The position numbers were made by a program, and so were the translations under genes. The notes beneath the pieces are model-generated. The model ran no database searches. It was not told the origin of the DNA and was given only the letters and a program-made list of their open reading frames with translations. This document shows, piece after piece, positions 37,896 through 49,700 of a DNA stretch of 64,000 nt. How positions within the stretch are numbered: position 1 is the first letter of the stretch; each line of letters starts with the position of its first letter. The stretch comes from Chimonanthus salicifolius (lineage: Eukaryota > Streptophyta > Magnoliopsida > Laurales > Calycanthaceae): the NCBI GenBank assembly GCA_013350335.1, contig CM023539.1, positions 30,862,631 to 30,926,630 on the forward strand, written 5' to 3'.

Positions 37896-38942
37896 TCCGG
37901 CCATTGGATGGCCGAATCTAACAAGGGTTAAATATTGGTTGGAAGTGCATGATTAAGATGAAAAAATGGATTATAGGGTTCGGCTAATTGGGTTGGCCGA
38001 ACCCCATGAAAAGAATCGGTTAATTTGTATGGTCTTTTGGAACAAAATCATGGACTGTTTTTTATAGTTATTTGGGTTAAATGTAGGACGAATTTTATGT
38101 AAACATAAGGTGCTTTGATTTAAACCATAGGCCATGAGGTTCAGCCAATTGGGTTGGCCGAACCCCATGAAATGGTATGACATTTCCATGAAAGTATGTA
38201 ATGGTTTTGTGAGGTTAAAACCATATAAAGTTATGGTGTTCTTGTGGCAATTAATGGGATATTTGGGTACTGTTTTTGGTTGATTAATATGCGGCTGAAC
38301 CATGTATTATTCATGGTTGAATTAACATGTTAAAACCATGAGTAATCATGGTGATGATTGGACCAAGTGAAACATAGGGTTCGGCCATGTATGGCCGAAC
38401 CCCATGGATCATTTTGTGAGGACTGTTTTATTGAATCAAATGGTTTCAAATCTAAAAGATCATGGAACATCTAGAGTGGTTAATAAATGATTGTTATGTA
38501 AACATTTAGACAAATCATGGGTCGGCCATTTCATGGCCGAACTATGGGGTTCTATGGCTAAGTTAGAACATGGAGGTGTAAATAGGAAAGCCATAGGGTT
38601 CAGCCATATGTATGGCCGAACCCCATGGATCATGGTATGGGCTTTATGGATCCATTTTATGGAAAGGATCGCTGGTTTTTAAAGTTAGTAAAAATTATTT
38701 ATTGGTAGCAATGGCATAAAGGTAATTATCAATGAAATGATAAAAAATGGTATGATCATGGGGTTGGAGGTATGGACCCAAACCAATATGGTGTGGTTCG
38801 GCCATGTAGTATGGCCGAACCCCACCAAGTGATATTTTGTGGATTAAGGTTGTCAATAAAATATTTGGATGGTGTTAATCCAAATTAAGAGAGATCAATT
38901 GGTAAATAGGTGAGGTTCGGCCATAGGGTATGGCCGAACCCC
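37896..38942 (+). repeat. Array of eight spaced palindromes (GGTTCGGCCA...TGGCCGAACC)
   Basis: Copies lie at 37896-37916, 37976-38005, 38136-38165, 38377-38403, 38521-38542, 38596-38623, 38794-38823 and 38912-38942. Each is two 8-12-bp arms around a 4-10-nt loop, usually followed by 'ccatg' or 'ccac'. Spacing varies from ~55 to 210 bp and the spacers are unrelated AT-rich DNA. In RNA each would fold into a stable hairpin. Confidence 0.85.
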
Positions 38943-39240
38943 ACAAAATGGATTTTTGGGATGTAGATCAAATAGAATCATATGGTCAAATGATTAATTT
39001 GCTGCTATGTACATAGGATATTTGGATTGCTAGAACGGTGAACAAGCCGTAAACGGAAGACAGTTCACAAGAGCGGGCAATCTAAGTGACTTAGAGTAGG
39101 TTTCCTACCTTTATTGTAACCACTATTCCATATGTTGTTTTATGTTGATTTCGATAACTTATATGATTGAAAAGTTATGTTTTTAAATGACATGTTTGCA
39201 TTTACATCTCATGCATGGCATGGGATGATGGTGTTGTAAC

Positions 39241-39386
39241 CGGAGGCCACACTCCGTCGGGGCGTCCGAAAGACCACTATGGGGTACCCTGATGATGAGA
39301 ATCCCATCAGAAGGAATCCGGAGGCCACACTCCGTCGGGGCGTCTGAAAGACCACTATGGGTTACCTTGACGATGAGAATCCCGTC
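39241..39386 (+). repeat. Tandem duplication, 78-bp period
   Basis: Two copies of a GC-rich unit (cggaggccacactccgtcgg, then 'gaaagaccactatggg' and 'gatgagaatccc') lie head to tail inside the solo LTR, with a few substitutions. Confidence 0.85.
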
Positions 39387-40121
39387 AAGTGATGGCTATG
39401 TTGAATGGTGATGGGTGGGACTCATTACATGTCCATTTCATACATAGCATGTTTTTATAGAATTTTCTCACACATGTTTTACTAATATACTATTTGCATG
39501 TTTTTGACTAACCATGTGGTAGCCCTATTCAGAAACACTACTGGGCGCGTTGATCTAACGCCCTATCTATATCCTTAGTAGATGATGCAGGGAAAGGGAA
39601 GAACGTGGATCGAGAAGAGGACCAAGCAAGGAAACTTGGGCGGTTTGAATGATTTTGAATGGACTTGAATGGACTATTCATGGATGTGCTATTTGAATTA
39701 TGTGGACACTGTAATTTGGTAACTAGATTTGTTGGCATGTAATAAGTAGATAAGTAGATGCTGTGGATTGGTTTATTTTGGATGGTTGGATTGAATGGTA
39801 AATTAATATTATTTAGTAATTTTGGAGAATAAGATTATGTACTTTGGTATCTAAGAATGTAAAATTGGAATAGTCATAGGTTCTATTATAACCTCAGTTA
39901 GATTAAAACTAGGTTAATTCCGCAAGTTATATATGTACCATGTGCGGATCAGATTTATGGACTTAGTTCATACGCACATGGGTTTGGTCAGTTAAGGGTC
40001 GGATTTAGAGATCCGAATTTAACTCGCATCATGACACTCAGCCCCGATCACATGATTATTATATTTAAAAAAAAAATAAACTCTGAAAATTAGAGTGAAA
40101 AGGGCGGGGTGTTACAATTAA

Positions 40122-40612
40122 TTTAATCAATTTCAGCACTTCTAACTTGCAAAAAAAATCTCTTCTAGGTTCATCCTCTCTGCTCTTATATGGCACTGTT
40201 GGCACGAGCGAAACTCGAGAATTTTCCAACAGAGTTTCAGCTCAACTGCAAGGATATGTTTCCCGATTGTAAATGATATTAGATTGACTGTTTTTCTCTT
40301 ATCTAATGAAGAGCTTAGGAAGACCTTCCTCCCCCAAAAACCATTCTACCAAAACCACCTGACATAGCAAATGTGGGGAAACCTGTACCTAATAGCAATG
40401 TAGTCCTATTTCATTGTATGATCATTGGAGATGCTCCTCATCTTGGTGTCTTTACCTTGATTCGACTCATTCCACTAATGGTACCTGCCTGCTACACATC
40501 ACTGGCAACGACAGATTTTTTTCCTTACTTCTTGGTATCCAGGTTAATCCTAAATTGTTCACTATGGCAATAGTTTCAGCTTAACCTTTTCCAATGCAAC
40601 GATGTGGACATT
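40122..40612 (+). pseudogene. LINE piece between two solo LTRs
   Basis: Continues the LINE after the first solo LTR: the frame across the ATTAA junction reads on into a region before the RNase H-like tail. A polypyrimidine stretch and several stops follow. It ends at ATCAA (40613-40617), the target duplication of the next solo LTR. Confidence 0.55.
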
Positions 40613-41119
40613 ATCAATGTGACCCCCTGCCCTTTTCCCATCGTTTAAAATCAGAGTAAATTTTTTTTTTTTTTTTTTGAATTAGAACTTAGAAAAAGGG
40701 GCGGAGACGCCACGACGCGAGTCGAGTCCAATTCCGAAGACCCGACCCTCGACTAGCCAACTCATTGTGTGCATGGACTCAATCCATTGTAAACAGTTAC
40801 ACACACTGTACACTCCCATAAAATTTCTTTTGCGGACATGTTATAACAATAACAGTTATAGCAATTAAAGCAAAGATGAGAGAAATCCAAATATCATAAG
40901 TCAAATAGCAAACCACAACAGTTCAAGATTCTAGGAGTTGTCTAAAATTATTACATTCCAATCTCTCAGTCCTACAAATACATTAACACTCCAAAATATC
41001 AAAAGTAACATTAAGTCCCCTCCAAGCCTCTCTTGCTCAGTCCTCAATCAAGCATGACTGGCGCTAGGTCCATCATCATCTTGCTTATGTTCACATGCGT
41101 TCACATCTAAATGTGGGGT

Positions 41120-41137
41120 GGGGGGGGGGGGGGGGGG
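41120..41137 (+). repeat. G18 homopolymer
   Basis: Eighteen consecutive G, preceded by GTGGGGT. Such a run can form a G-quadruplex and is prone to sequencing or assembly error. Confidence 0.9.
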
Positions 41138-42286
41138 ATTTATGGGCTTAGTCAACGCGCCCTGTAGGAGTTCCAAGTAATAGATATGCACGGGGGAGTG
41201 TTAAAATCAAAAGTATACATATGCTTGTTTTGTTTCATAATAAAACATTTTTCGTAGAAGAAAACACGATAGATATTTCTCAAATATCAATATAGCATAA
41301 TCTCAAAACATATAATCTCAATTACGTGCAATTTCTCAAGAAATGCTATGCCATGGTTACTATGCATCAATGAATGCCCATGCAACAATCATACTAGTCA
41401 TCTTAGTGGTTAGTTCATCATTATTGGTCGATTAAGTTCATCAGCGATTTGAGACGGCAACCACCAGGGTGCTGTAACCCAACCACAAATTAACCGAGAC
41501 TATCGGTAGACTGTGGACTCCTCCCACTGCGCAGGGTTTCGGGACCTTCGCAGGAGCTCTTTGGCCCAAATAATGCCGTAACATTACAATAAGGACATGG
41601 CCAAGGAATAACATTTGTATAACTCATTAATATAGTACGCGAGACCAAGCGATGTCCGGACATTTCATTCTTGTCTCAGTAAATGCAATTTCTCTCCCAT
41701 GCAAACCATGCATGAGGTATGTGTATGCTTATGATGACAAATCATGCATCATATAAATTTTATATCTTTCAACACAGGAAAACATAACAATGCTCATAAT
41801 TTCAAGTTACATAGAATTTTCATAGTTCATAACATATAATTTTTCAATAAATCAAATATATCAAGATACCATTTATATATACACTCGTGTGCTTCAACGA
41901 TGTAGGAAAACTTACTTGTTTGATGATATTCACCAAAGGAGAGGATTACAAATCGACACATACAACGCCAGGGTCAATCTCGAATCCTTCATTCATTTTC
42001 ATACATGTCAAAATATCATAAACATGTCATCATACTATCCCAATTACTTGTCCTTAATTTCCAATCTAATTTTGTTACTTTTCATTAAGAAGGTCTTTGT
42101 CCAAGGTTTAGGTCCATCTATATCAAGTATGAAAACAATGGTATCACTATCCTTAGTTTCATTAATAAGATCTAATCAAAGGTCGAACTTAAAGCTATAA
42201 AATTTCTATCCACCATAACATGTGGAGGGATTGTACAAAGTTATGAGGATTCAAGTATTCTCACTGGATCAGTCTTGGAACTAATT

Positions 42287-42540
42287 TTGAGACTGAAAAA
42301 AGCCCTACATTCAATGGTTTTTAAGACAGGAAAATAGCCTTACATTGGCTGGTTTTTAAGAGTGAAAATCAGTCCCACGATCAAGTGTTTTTTAGAGTGA
42401 AAATCAGTTCCACAATCAAGTGTTTTTTAGAGTGAAAATCAGTTCCACAATCAAGTGTTTTTTAGAGTGAAAATCAGTCCCACAATCAAGTGTTTTAAAA
42501 CATGAAGATCAGTCCTAAGGTCGATGGTTTTGCAACTTGA
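42287..42540 (-). repeat. 35-bp tandem repeat
   Basis: About seven head-to-tail units, four of them nearly identical (starting at 42361, 42396, 42431 and 42466). Each contains 'gtgaaaatcag..ccacaatcaag' and a T-run. Outer units are more diverged. The repeat lies inside the solo LTR. Confidence 0.85.
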
Positions 42541-44074
42541 AAACAGTTCTAAAAATTAGCTAGCAAATGGGTCTAAGATCAGCCACCAAAGAGTCCTAAT
42601 TTCAGTCGATCACCCAAAACATCCACTTATGCTCATCATTTCAGCGTCCAAAAATTTACAGAAATTAGAAAAATAGTGATTTATTGACCTATCAATTCAA
42701 ATGCACTGACCCTGAAATTTTTACTGGAGGTTCAACTTTAGGTTAGATAATCCCAGTTAAAATTTCACGAAAATCCGAGATCTACAGATAAAGATAAAAA
42801 TCCCTCATTAAACTGCTGTAAAATAAATTTACAATTCTAGACTGTACATTCAGTCCACGTTGCGACCACGGTTTGAGGCATCAGATGGTATTGTTTGGCC
42901 CTAAAATTTTTATAGGAGATATATCTATTTGTGTAGATGAACATAAATATAAATTTTACAGAAATCCGATAAGTATTCACCGAGTTATGATTTTTACAAG
43001 ATGCAACATACAGAACTGTCTCAGATCTGGACCTGGGCTTTGGTCTCAAAACCGATCATCAGCAGAGGCATCAAAACTGATCCAATCCCTCTGAAATTTC
43101 TACTGGAGTCTCATACGGTTGTAAACAATCTCCATAAAAAACTTCACCGGAATCGGATGAACAGAGACCAATATATAGATTTTACATTGAAGACCTACAA
43201 AACTGTCTCACAAAGTTCATGTGTTTGGAAACCTAAAGTCCCCAATTTTTTTTTCAAAGTCCATATTCTTAATGAAATCTCTTCCTAATTCGATTACCGA
43301 CTGATTCTAAGTTATTCTATATCCTCAATTAAGTCCTAAGACTAAGGTATAAAGAAACTAACCTATTATGAAGCTTTTCCAAAAGATCTTTCTCTAATCT
43401 TTTCCAAAAATCAAATTGGGAAAAAAGAAGATGCAGCTGCTGCAGTTTCTTTTCTCTTCTCTTCCTTTCTTTCTCTTCTCTTCTTTTGGACAATGGAAGC
43501 TGAAGGAGGAGAGGAAAAGAGAGTAGAGAGGAATGAAATTCAGCTCACTTGTCTCTCTTACTTTAGCCAAGTGAAGTGTAGGAGTGGTATTGCTTGCATG
43601 CATGAGGACAAGTGTCCTTGTGTCATACCATGTGGAAGGGTATTACATGCATGTATGAGGACAAGTGCCCTTGTGTCATGACATGTGTCTCTTGGCTGCT
43701 CCATGCGTGCACTCTTTGTATGTGCTGCCATATGGCAAGGTGTTGCCAGGTGGCAAGGGTGCTGCCACCTCATCGCTGATGTGGCATGCTTGCCACATCA
43801 CCAAATTAACTCATTGTGAAGTGAATTTCACTTAATTAAACAATGTGTACTGTAATTATTTAATCAATTTAGTTACCAATAATTTCATTTAATTAATTAC
43901 TCTCCTCTCCATATTTCAATTAATTTCTCTTAAATCAATTAACTCTTTTTTTTAACTCATCCAAAAATTCATTCTCTTAATCACTAATCCCAAATAGGAA
44001 ATCCATGTTTATTCCATTCATTAGAGATAATTACATGGATTAACAAAATGAAAATCTCGGAGTATTACAATCAA

Positions 44075-44825
44075 CCATGCTTGCAAAGCTGCCTCTTAGC
44101 TGCATTTGGATGAAGGGTAAATTTTGCAGGGGTTATACGGAGTTACCCTTAACCACCTGAGTATTATGAATACCCCTTACTTGGAAAGGATTTTCAAAAG
44201 TGAGAAGAAAGAGGTAAAAAGTTGATTTTTTACCTCTATCCCTTAGTTACCAATCAAGGGTAACGGGAGTTAACCCCCTATTATCCCCCATTACCCCATC
44301 CAAACGCTGGTGCAATTGTACCCATATTGCCTCCTGCCTTCTCTGGAAGCTGCATTGTCCTACAGGTTGCTTCAGGAAGATGACCACAGAAAATTTGCAT
44401 CTAACCAGCTCTATCCTATCAGTTTGGAACAGCCAGGATAGCCCAGTCAATGCGGGAACCGAGACTTTCTCATCTGCCAGTCAATAGGCTGTTTGACTGT
44501 TTTGGATTGACCTTGTTTCTTTCTTTGGGGCATATTATGTGTTCTGCGGGACGGACCCGGGCCAGGCATGGGCTAGACTCGTTATGTTTCTTCTCGTTTG
44601 GGCTATTTTGCTGTTTTTTCTGGGCTTGAGCCAATCCGTCGGTTTCTGATTATTTGCCTTTGGGCTTCTTTTCTGTTTTGAGCTGTATCATGGTTTCTTG
44701 GTCCTGACACGGGCTGTGAATTTCTTTTTGCATCGTAGTTTCATGGTTTTGTAGCTTGTATTTTTTGGGAGAGTTCCGCCTCTCATTTAAATGAATTACT
44801 AACCCATTATAAAAAAAAAAAAAAA
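44075..44825 (+). pseudogene. LINE 3' end with A-tail, split by a MITE
   Basis: 44075-44102 continues the LINE after the ATCAA junction. After the MITE, 44310-44825 is a 3' UTR with the 'ttttttgggagagttccgcctctcatttaaatgaatt' arrangement common at plant LINE ends, and an A15 tail (44811-44825). Confidence 0.65.
44103..44306. mobile_element. MITE, ~204 bp
   Basis: The ends CATTTGGATGAAGGGTAA and TTACCCCATCCAAACG are inverted with mismatches. CTG occurs on both sides (44100-44102, 44307-44309), which fits a 3-bp target duplication as in PIF/Harbinger-like elements, although CTG is not the usual TWA. It is non-coding. Confidence 0.6.
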
Positions 44826-45929
44826 TACATACCTAAGCTTTTTCGAAACACAAAAAATTGCTAAACTGAATTTTACCCAATCATGGAGAATTGCTAAAAT
44901 AGAAAAATTCCCAACGTGAGTTAGAACGAATTTGTTGTTGATGTAGATAATAAATTGTGCATTCTTGCAGAAAATATTGAGAAAAAATCCAGTATGAGCG
45001 AACTATGCAACTGCTATCTTCCAACTATACATGGGTGTCTCAAGTTATGGTATTTGGCTGATTTAATTCCACACGGAGCTGAACAAATTTGAGAAGAGAT
45101 TAGGCTTAATTTTGCTGCTTTATTTGCAGCTAATTCTAGTTTTAGCTAGAGGGGGAGAAATGAGGTGGAAAAAGTGGAGTGCATTCCAGTAGGATTCTGT
45201 CACAACCAGCAAATGGATCCTTTCCTTGAACTATTTTGGGCTAAAATTCATTTACCCATTGTGCCGACCCATAGGCTAATAAACTGAATAATTCGAACCC
45301 CAAAACAAATCATTTTGGGCCCTCTTTTGACAGCCCAAAATTCTTACAAGAATTAGACTGTTTTCTGTATTTCCTACTAATCTTGGCACATTCTTCCTTC
45401 AAAATTAAATCTTATTTTCTTCTTAGGTCTTGCTTTGATGTCATCATCATAGTACAGCAAAGGATCCTCACTCTTTAGCAAGATGCTAGAACTAATACCA
45501 GGCATTCAGCATCATTTAGCATTTCCAAGATAGAAATTTAATGTTAATCTGTTATTTAACATTTTATAAATGCAATTTGACCAACTTTGGAATTTAGGCC
45601 TTTGTTTTCAATCGAGGCCCCATTTCTCACAGTTGGGCCTGGACCTGAGCCCAGCTTCCTTCTTTCCGAATGGACCGGAATGGTCTCCTATCCTACATCA
45701 AGAATGTAAATACCATTATAGTCTGATTCTCTCTAAGTCGGCTGTTTGAGTTAATTCCTATTAAGTATTCAACCCTGTCAAAAGCCATGTCTTCATTGCT
45801 TCATAATCATCCAACCGACTTCATTCCAAGACCTCGGTTGGTCTTTCCATTTTCCTATTTTCTTTCACCTTCAACCCTTTATTCTCCTCACCTCACTTGT
45901 TTCCGGTCTTCTTTTTCCTTTTTTCTAGC
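44826..45929. other. Intergenic, nothing recognised
   Basis: No coding frame, RNA gene or bounded repeat could be supported. The 83-codon frame beginning at 45787 overlaps the tail of the next LINE piece and is not a gene. Confidence 0.45.
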
Positions 45930-46475
45930 AGTAACAATAGAAATTATATTAAAAGAACGAAGGCAAATACAAGAAAAGAAAAGAGGTCTAACAGGATTAG
46001 ACTCGAAACAAAAACACAGAGAAAAAAAGAAAAGATGAGAACATCAAGAGAAAGCCCAAACACTAAAACAATAAGCTCCTCCAATCTCAAAGGATAAACA
46101 CGCCAGAGGAGAGGCCAGTTACACCAAGCTTGGCAAAAAAGTCTGCCAACCCATTTATTGCTCGACCGATCTGTAAGAAGGAAACATCCATCCCTGAAAC
46201 CATCTCCCTAATTTCCCTATCCACAGTGATCAGTCTCCAAGGTAGGCGCTTGTCCCCCATTGCCCACTTGATTGAATTTGCCGAATCCCCCTTGATAATG
46301 AGTTTTCCTTCACCGAAAGATTTCCAGGTGACCAAAGCTTTTCTAATGCTAAGGATTTCCGCCTCGTTGGAGTATCTGATTCCCACCGACTCAGTAAAGA
46401 CGATGGAAGTGGAACCCTCGTGATCTCTCAACACCCCGTCAATCCCAACAGGACCAAGAAAGTAGCAACTAAAAA
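45930..46475 (-). pseudogene. LINE-derived RNase H domain fragment
   Basis: A ~115-codon - strand frame (46434-46087) encodes the C-terminal RNase H-like domain of plant LINEs. It has VGIRYSNEAEILSIRKAL (catalytic E), IIKGDSANSIKW (catalytic D) and NGLADFFAKLG near the end. A stop and a 3' UTR to 45930 ('ttttaatataatttctattg') follow. It is a 5'-truncated insertion just downstream of the pyrophosphatase gene and is not fused to it. Confidence 0.75.
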
Positions 46476-46753
46476 AATTTCAATGGCAGGTATAAATTGC
46501 TGTGCACTAAGCTAGAATTCATTCTCTATTATTCCAGTCGTTTTGAGACATTATGCATCATAGATGCCAATTGGTGAAGTCAGAAGTGACGGTACCATTC
46601 AGATACCTAAAGACATTACTATGATGCTGTTCATATACATGCCACGAGTATTATATGATGGACACAAGCCATAACATCACTGAAAGCTCAAATGAGAACT
46701 TCGGAAAGACATTATTCAAAGCAGTACCAATTCCACATTACATGCGACAAAGC

Positions 46754-49700
46754 TTACCTCCGCAGGCTCTCCACAATGTAGGTTGCATAGAGATCCCTAC
46801 GTAACAAGGAAAAAGAACACAAGTAAATGACAACCTCCAAGTGAATCAGGGGCAACTGTCTTCATTATTGAACCAAATCCAACCCCAACACAACTTCCTT
46901 ACTCATAAGATCTAATAGATTCGTGTTACAGTAACTTACATGGAATATTGAATAGCTTCACGGGCTGCAGATGCAGGAAGAAAATCATTAACTGCAACTT
47001 CCTTATTTTCATTTTTCTTGTCTAAAATTCCACATTTGTCAAAGAAAGCAATACTATGAAGAAACAAAAGCTGGAACACTTGGTCACAGTGAACATTGTC
47101 ATACAAAGTCACATGATAAATGCTTATCAATCATGGACAAAGTCAAGCATCAAGCACACACACGAATGAAGGTGGATAATTCCATAGGAAAGAAGGAACA
47201 GGTATATCATCTTCTCCTGTTTCAAGGAGGGAAAAGAAATGAAGAAATAGGAGGTAGCAGTTCAGAACTAATCTAATTATTTTCTGTAGAAAAGTTTTAA
47301 CATAAGAGATAATGATGGGTTGTTTGCCTGGTCCTGATGCAAATGTTGGATTTCTTTTTATATCCGAGGGGAACCCCACACCCACACAGGATGCCTCCAG
47401 TTTACGCCGCTAGGACTCAAACTAGCTACCTCTCGCTTCATGAGACGGAAAGTAACCAGTTGAACTACCCAACATTGGGTGATGCAAATGTGGGATTTTC
47501 CATTGTTCCTAGGTATTTTTAGGTTGAGAAATATCATTAAAACAAGTGAAAGGATAGAAACCTAAAAATTTGGCAGAAACCTAAGAAAGAAGATTGACTT
47601 TGGTAGGAGCTCATGTTGATCAAAGTCAATCTTCTTTCTTAGGTTTCTGCCAAGGATCCATCTCAATAAGAAGCACCAAATTCAAAGCAAAAGTGGAATC
47701 ATGTATCTAAGATATCCCTTTTAGAACATCTCTATTCATAAAAGTCACAAAGAAAGTTATCGCAATCTTGCCTAAAAGAAGACTAATCTGGATTTTGGAG
47801 AGTCTATTCCATTCTCCAAACACAAGTCATAATGCTTGGTAACAATGACAAATGCTGTTATAAGGACACAAAAGAAAGGAAGCATTGTATGATAAGTTTT
47901 TCTCCAAATTCTATGCAACTGAAAAATGTTTAATCAAAATGAATCCAAAGCAAACATTTCTTTTTCATCAGAATATAAAACGAAAGCCTCTATTAGAAAC
48001 AAGGCAGATCAACTTCTTTTCCACACACAAACAGTTTCTATGAGATATTTCCCGAAAAAAAGGAAAATAATGAAAGAGTAGTGTGTTTTAGAACCATTTA
48101 ATTGTGTTCTATAGAAAACTGCAACTCTTTTTCACTTGTTAATTGTATATCATACTGATAAACTTTTGACGGCATGGTGTTGAAAGAAATCAAGCTTATT
48201 GACTCTGCAAAGAAAAATTATAACAAGCAATAGAAGCACTAAATTGATGCATCTGCTTACTCGAAAATACAAGGATACAGTCTTCAAAGAAGCGACGAAT
48301 TTCAGCCAAGCGATGAGGTGGGAGTTCTTTGATATCAGTATAGTGTCGGTATTCAGGGTCATCCGCGCACACCGCAATTATTTTGTCATCCTTCTCTCCC
48401 TGTTTCCATAAAATTTAAAAAATATAGAAGTTTCCTTTGGCCAAAGAATCCACTTTTATTTTAAAGGACCATACCTGATCAATCATAGGCATGAGGCCTA
48501 TGGCTTTGGCACGGAGAAAACTTCCCGGAAGAACTGGTTCCTGGTGATTGTGACAATAGGAGAATTGTCGTCAAAATTTGAAAGGAAAAGAATTCATAAA
48601 AATAAAATATGGGAAAACAATCAATATTCAAAAAAAGCATGGGCTTATTCAAATAGAGAATCTATTAAAATAATTTTAATATTTATTGTTTCATTTTTGT
48701 GGTTTTTAATAATTTAAAGAAATAATGTAGAAAAGGAATCCCTAATGCACATTCAAATATTACTTTGAGAATTTTAACATGGAAAGGATATGATATGAGA
48801 AAAAACTTTGTGAAATTTTAAAGTATCAGATATTACTTTTATCTCACTACTATATCTACAAGTATCATCCTCTCTAATTTTGCAGCTAAATCAAAAGTAC
48901 TTTGTTTTCTCATGCTATTGTCCATTTCACATTGTTAGAGAGGGTTATCTAATATTTTAAATTAGTATATAATTTCGAATAAGCCTAACCTACGGGGAGA
49001 GATGATACAACACACCACCCTTACCATGCACACTTTGGTGTGCACCTAGGGATGGGGTTCACTATTTTAAGTAGTGAAAGGTCTGTTGGAAAGGTCTCCT
49101 TTTGAGTATGTAGCCCACCAAAAACACCTTGATTAGAAAATCAAAGCATATTTTTGGAGGCACAAAATTTAATTATAAAAATTATTTTAAGTTGATCAAA
49201 TTTTGAAGAGCTTAAAAAATATAGCTTACTAAATCCAATCAAAGTGATTTTAAGTGACCCATATTAAGATATGCCTTTCCAATTGACACACTACCACACA
49301 AATAGTCAGCCCCATACCTAAGTAAGCATGGTAATATTGTTTCTCCAAGTATGTGGGTGAGCAAACTTCAATTAGATATTTCTATAAAAAAAAATTAATT
49401 CAAATTTTGCATAGCAAAAGGAAATTTAATATAGACTCCAACCACCAATATATAATAGATATGTGTAATCATCATTGAAATTCTTAAAGTAGGTTTCTGA
49501 TTTTCACTACGTTTTATGGGATTTTAGTTCTTTTTTCTATATAAAAACTAAATTATTTGAATAATTTGTTTTGCCTTTTTTATCAAGGAGATGGCCAATT
49601 AATTAAGTTTAGGAGATATCCAGATCTAAAGTTAAATTCAAATTCAACATGATGACTCGGTTCGATCAACTTGAATCCAAATCCAACACAACACACGAGT

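Larger units (their letters stand above)
36392..40116 (+). repeat. Large solo LTR (probable chromovirus-type Ty3/gypsy)
   Basis: It begins TGTAACACCCCGG and ends GGGCGGGGTGTTACA, and is flanked by a perfect target duplication ATTAA (36387-36391, 40117-40121). At 3.7 kb with no gag/pol remnant it is best read as one very long LTR, the size and tips seen in Del/Tekay-type chromoviruses. It contains eight palindromic GGTTCGGCCA repeats and a 78-bp tandem duplication, listed separately. Open frames inside are short and without known domains. Confidence 0.75.
40618..44069 (-). repeat. Large solo LTR, related to 36392-40116 but inverted
   Basis: The + strand starts TGTGACCCCCTGCCC and ends GGAGTATTACA; on the - strand it reads TGTAATACTCCGAG onward. 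A perfect ATCAA target duplication flanks it (40613-40617, 44070-44074). The left end mirrors the right end of the neighbouring solo LTR (TGCCCTTTTC, then TCAGAGT and a T-run). The two are therefore distant members of one family, inserted in opposite directions 500 bp apart. It holds a G18 run and 35-bp tandem repeats. No coding domain is present. Confidence 0.75.
19195..44825 (+). mobile_element. L1-type LINE, 5'-truncated and split by nested insertions
   Basis: Five LINE pieces, all in + orientation, line up in order: 19195-19301 (end of the RT thumb region), 35491-36391 (post-RT region with zf-RVT), 40122-40617, 44075-44102 and 44310-44825 (3' UTR and A-tail). Together they give about 2 kb. 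Where an insertion is removed in thought, the flanking LINE reading continues naturally across the 19301/35491 and 36391/40122 junctions, which supports one original element. Stops and frameshifts show decay. The 5' end (ORF1 and most of the RT) is missing. No target duplication for the LINE itself was found. Confidence 0.7.

Noticed and set aside
37896..38942. Palindrome array as a CRISPR
   Set aside because: Spacing is irregular (55-210 bp), loops vary, there are no cas genes, and this is a plant LTR.
42287..42540. CRISPR-like appearance of regular 35-bp repeats
   Set aside because: Units are contiguous with no unique spacers, and they lie inside a plant LTR.
44075..46475. One continuous LINE from 44075 to 46475
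   Set aside because: The A-tail at 44811-44825 ends the first; the RNase H piece at 46434-46087 lies on the opposite strand.
47360..47480. A functional tRNA gene
   Set aside because: A and B boxes are present but the body does not form a cloverleaf, and long target duplications show it is a SINE.
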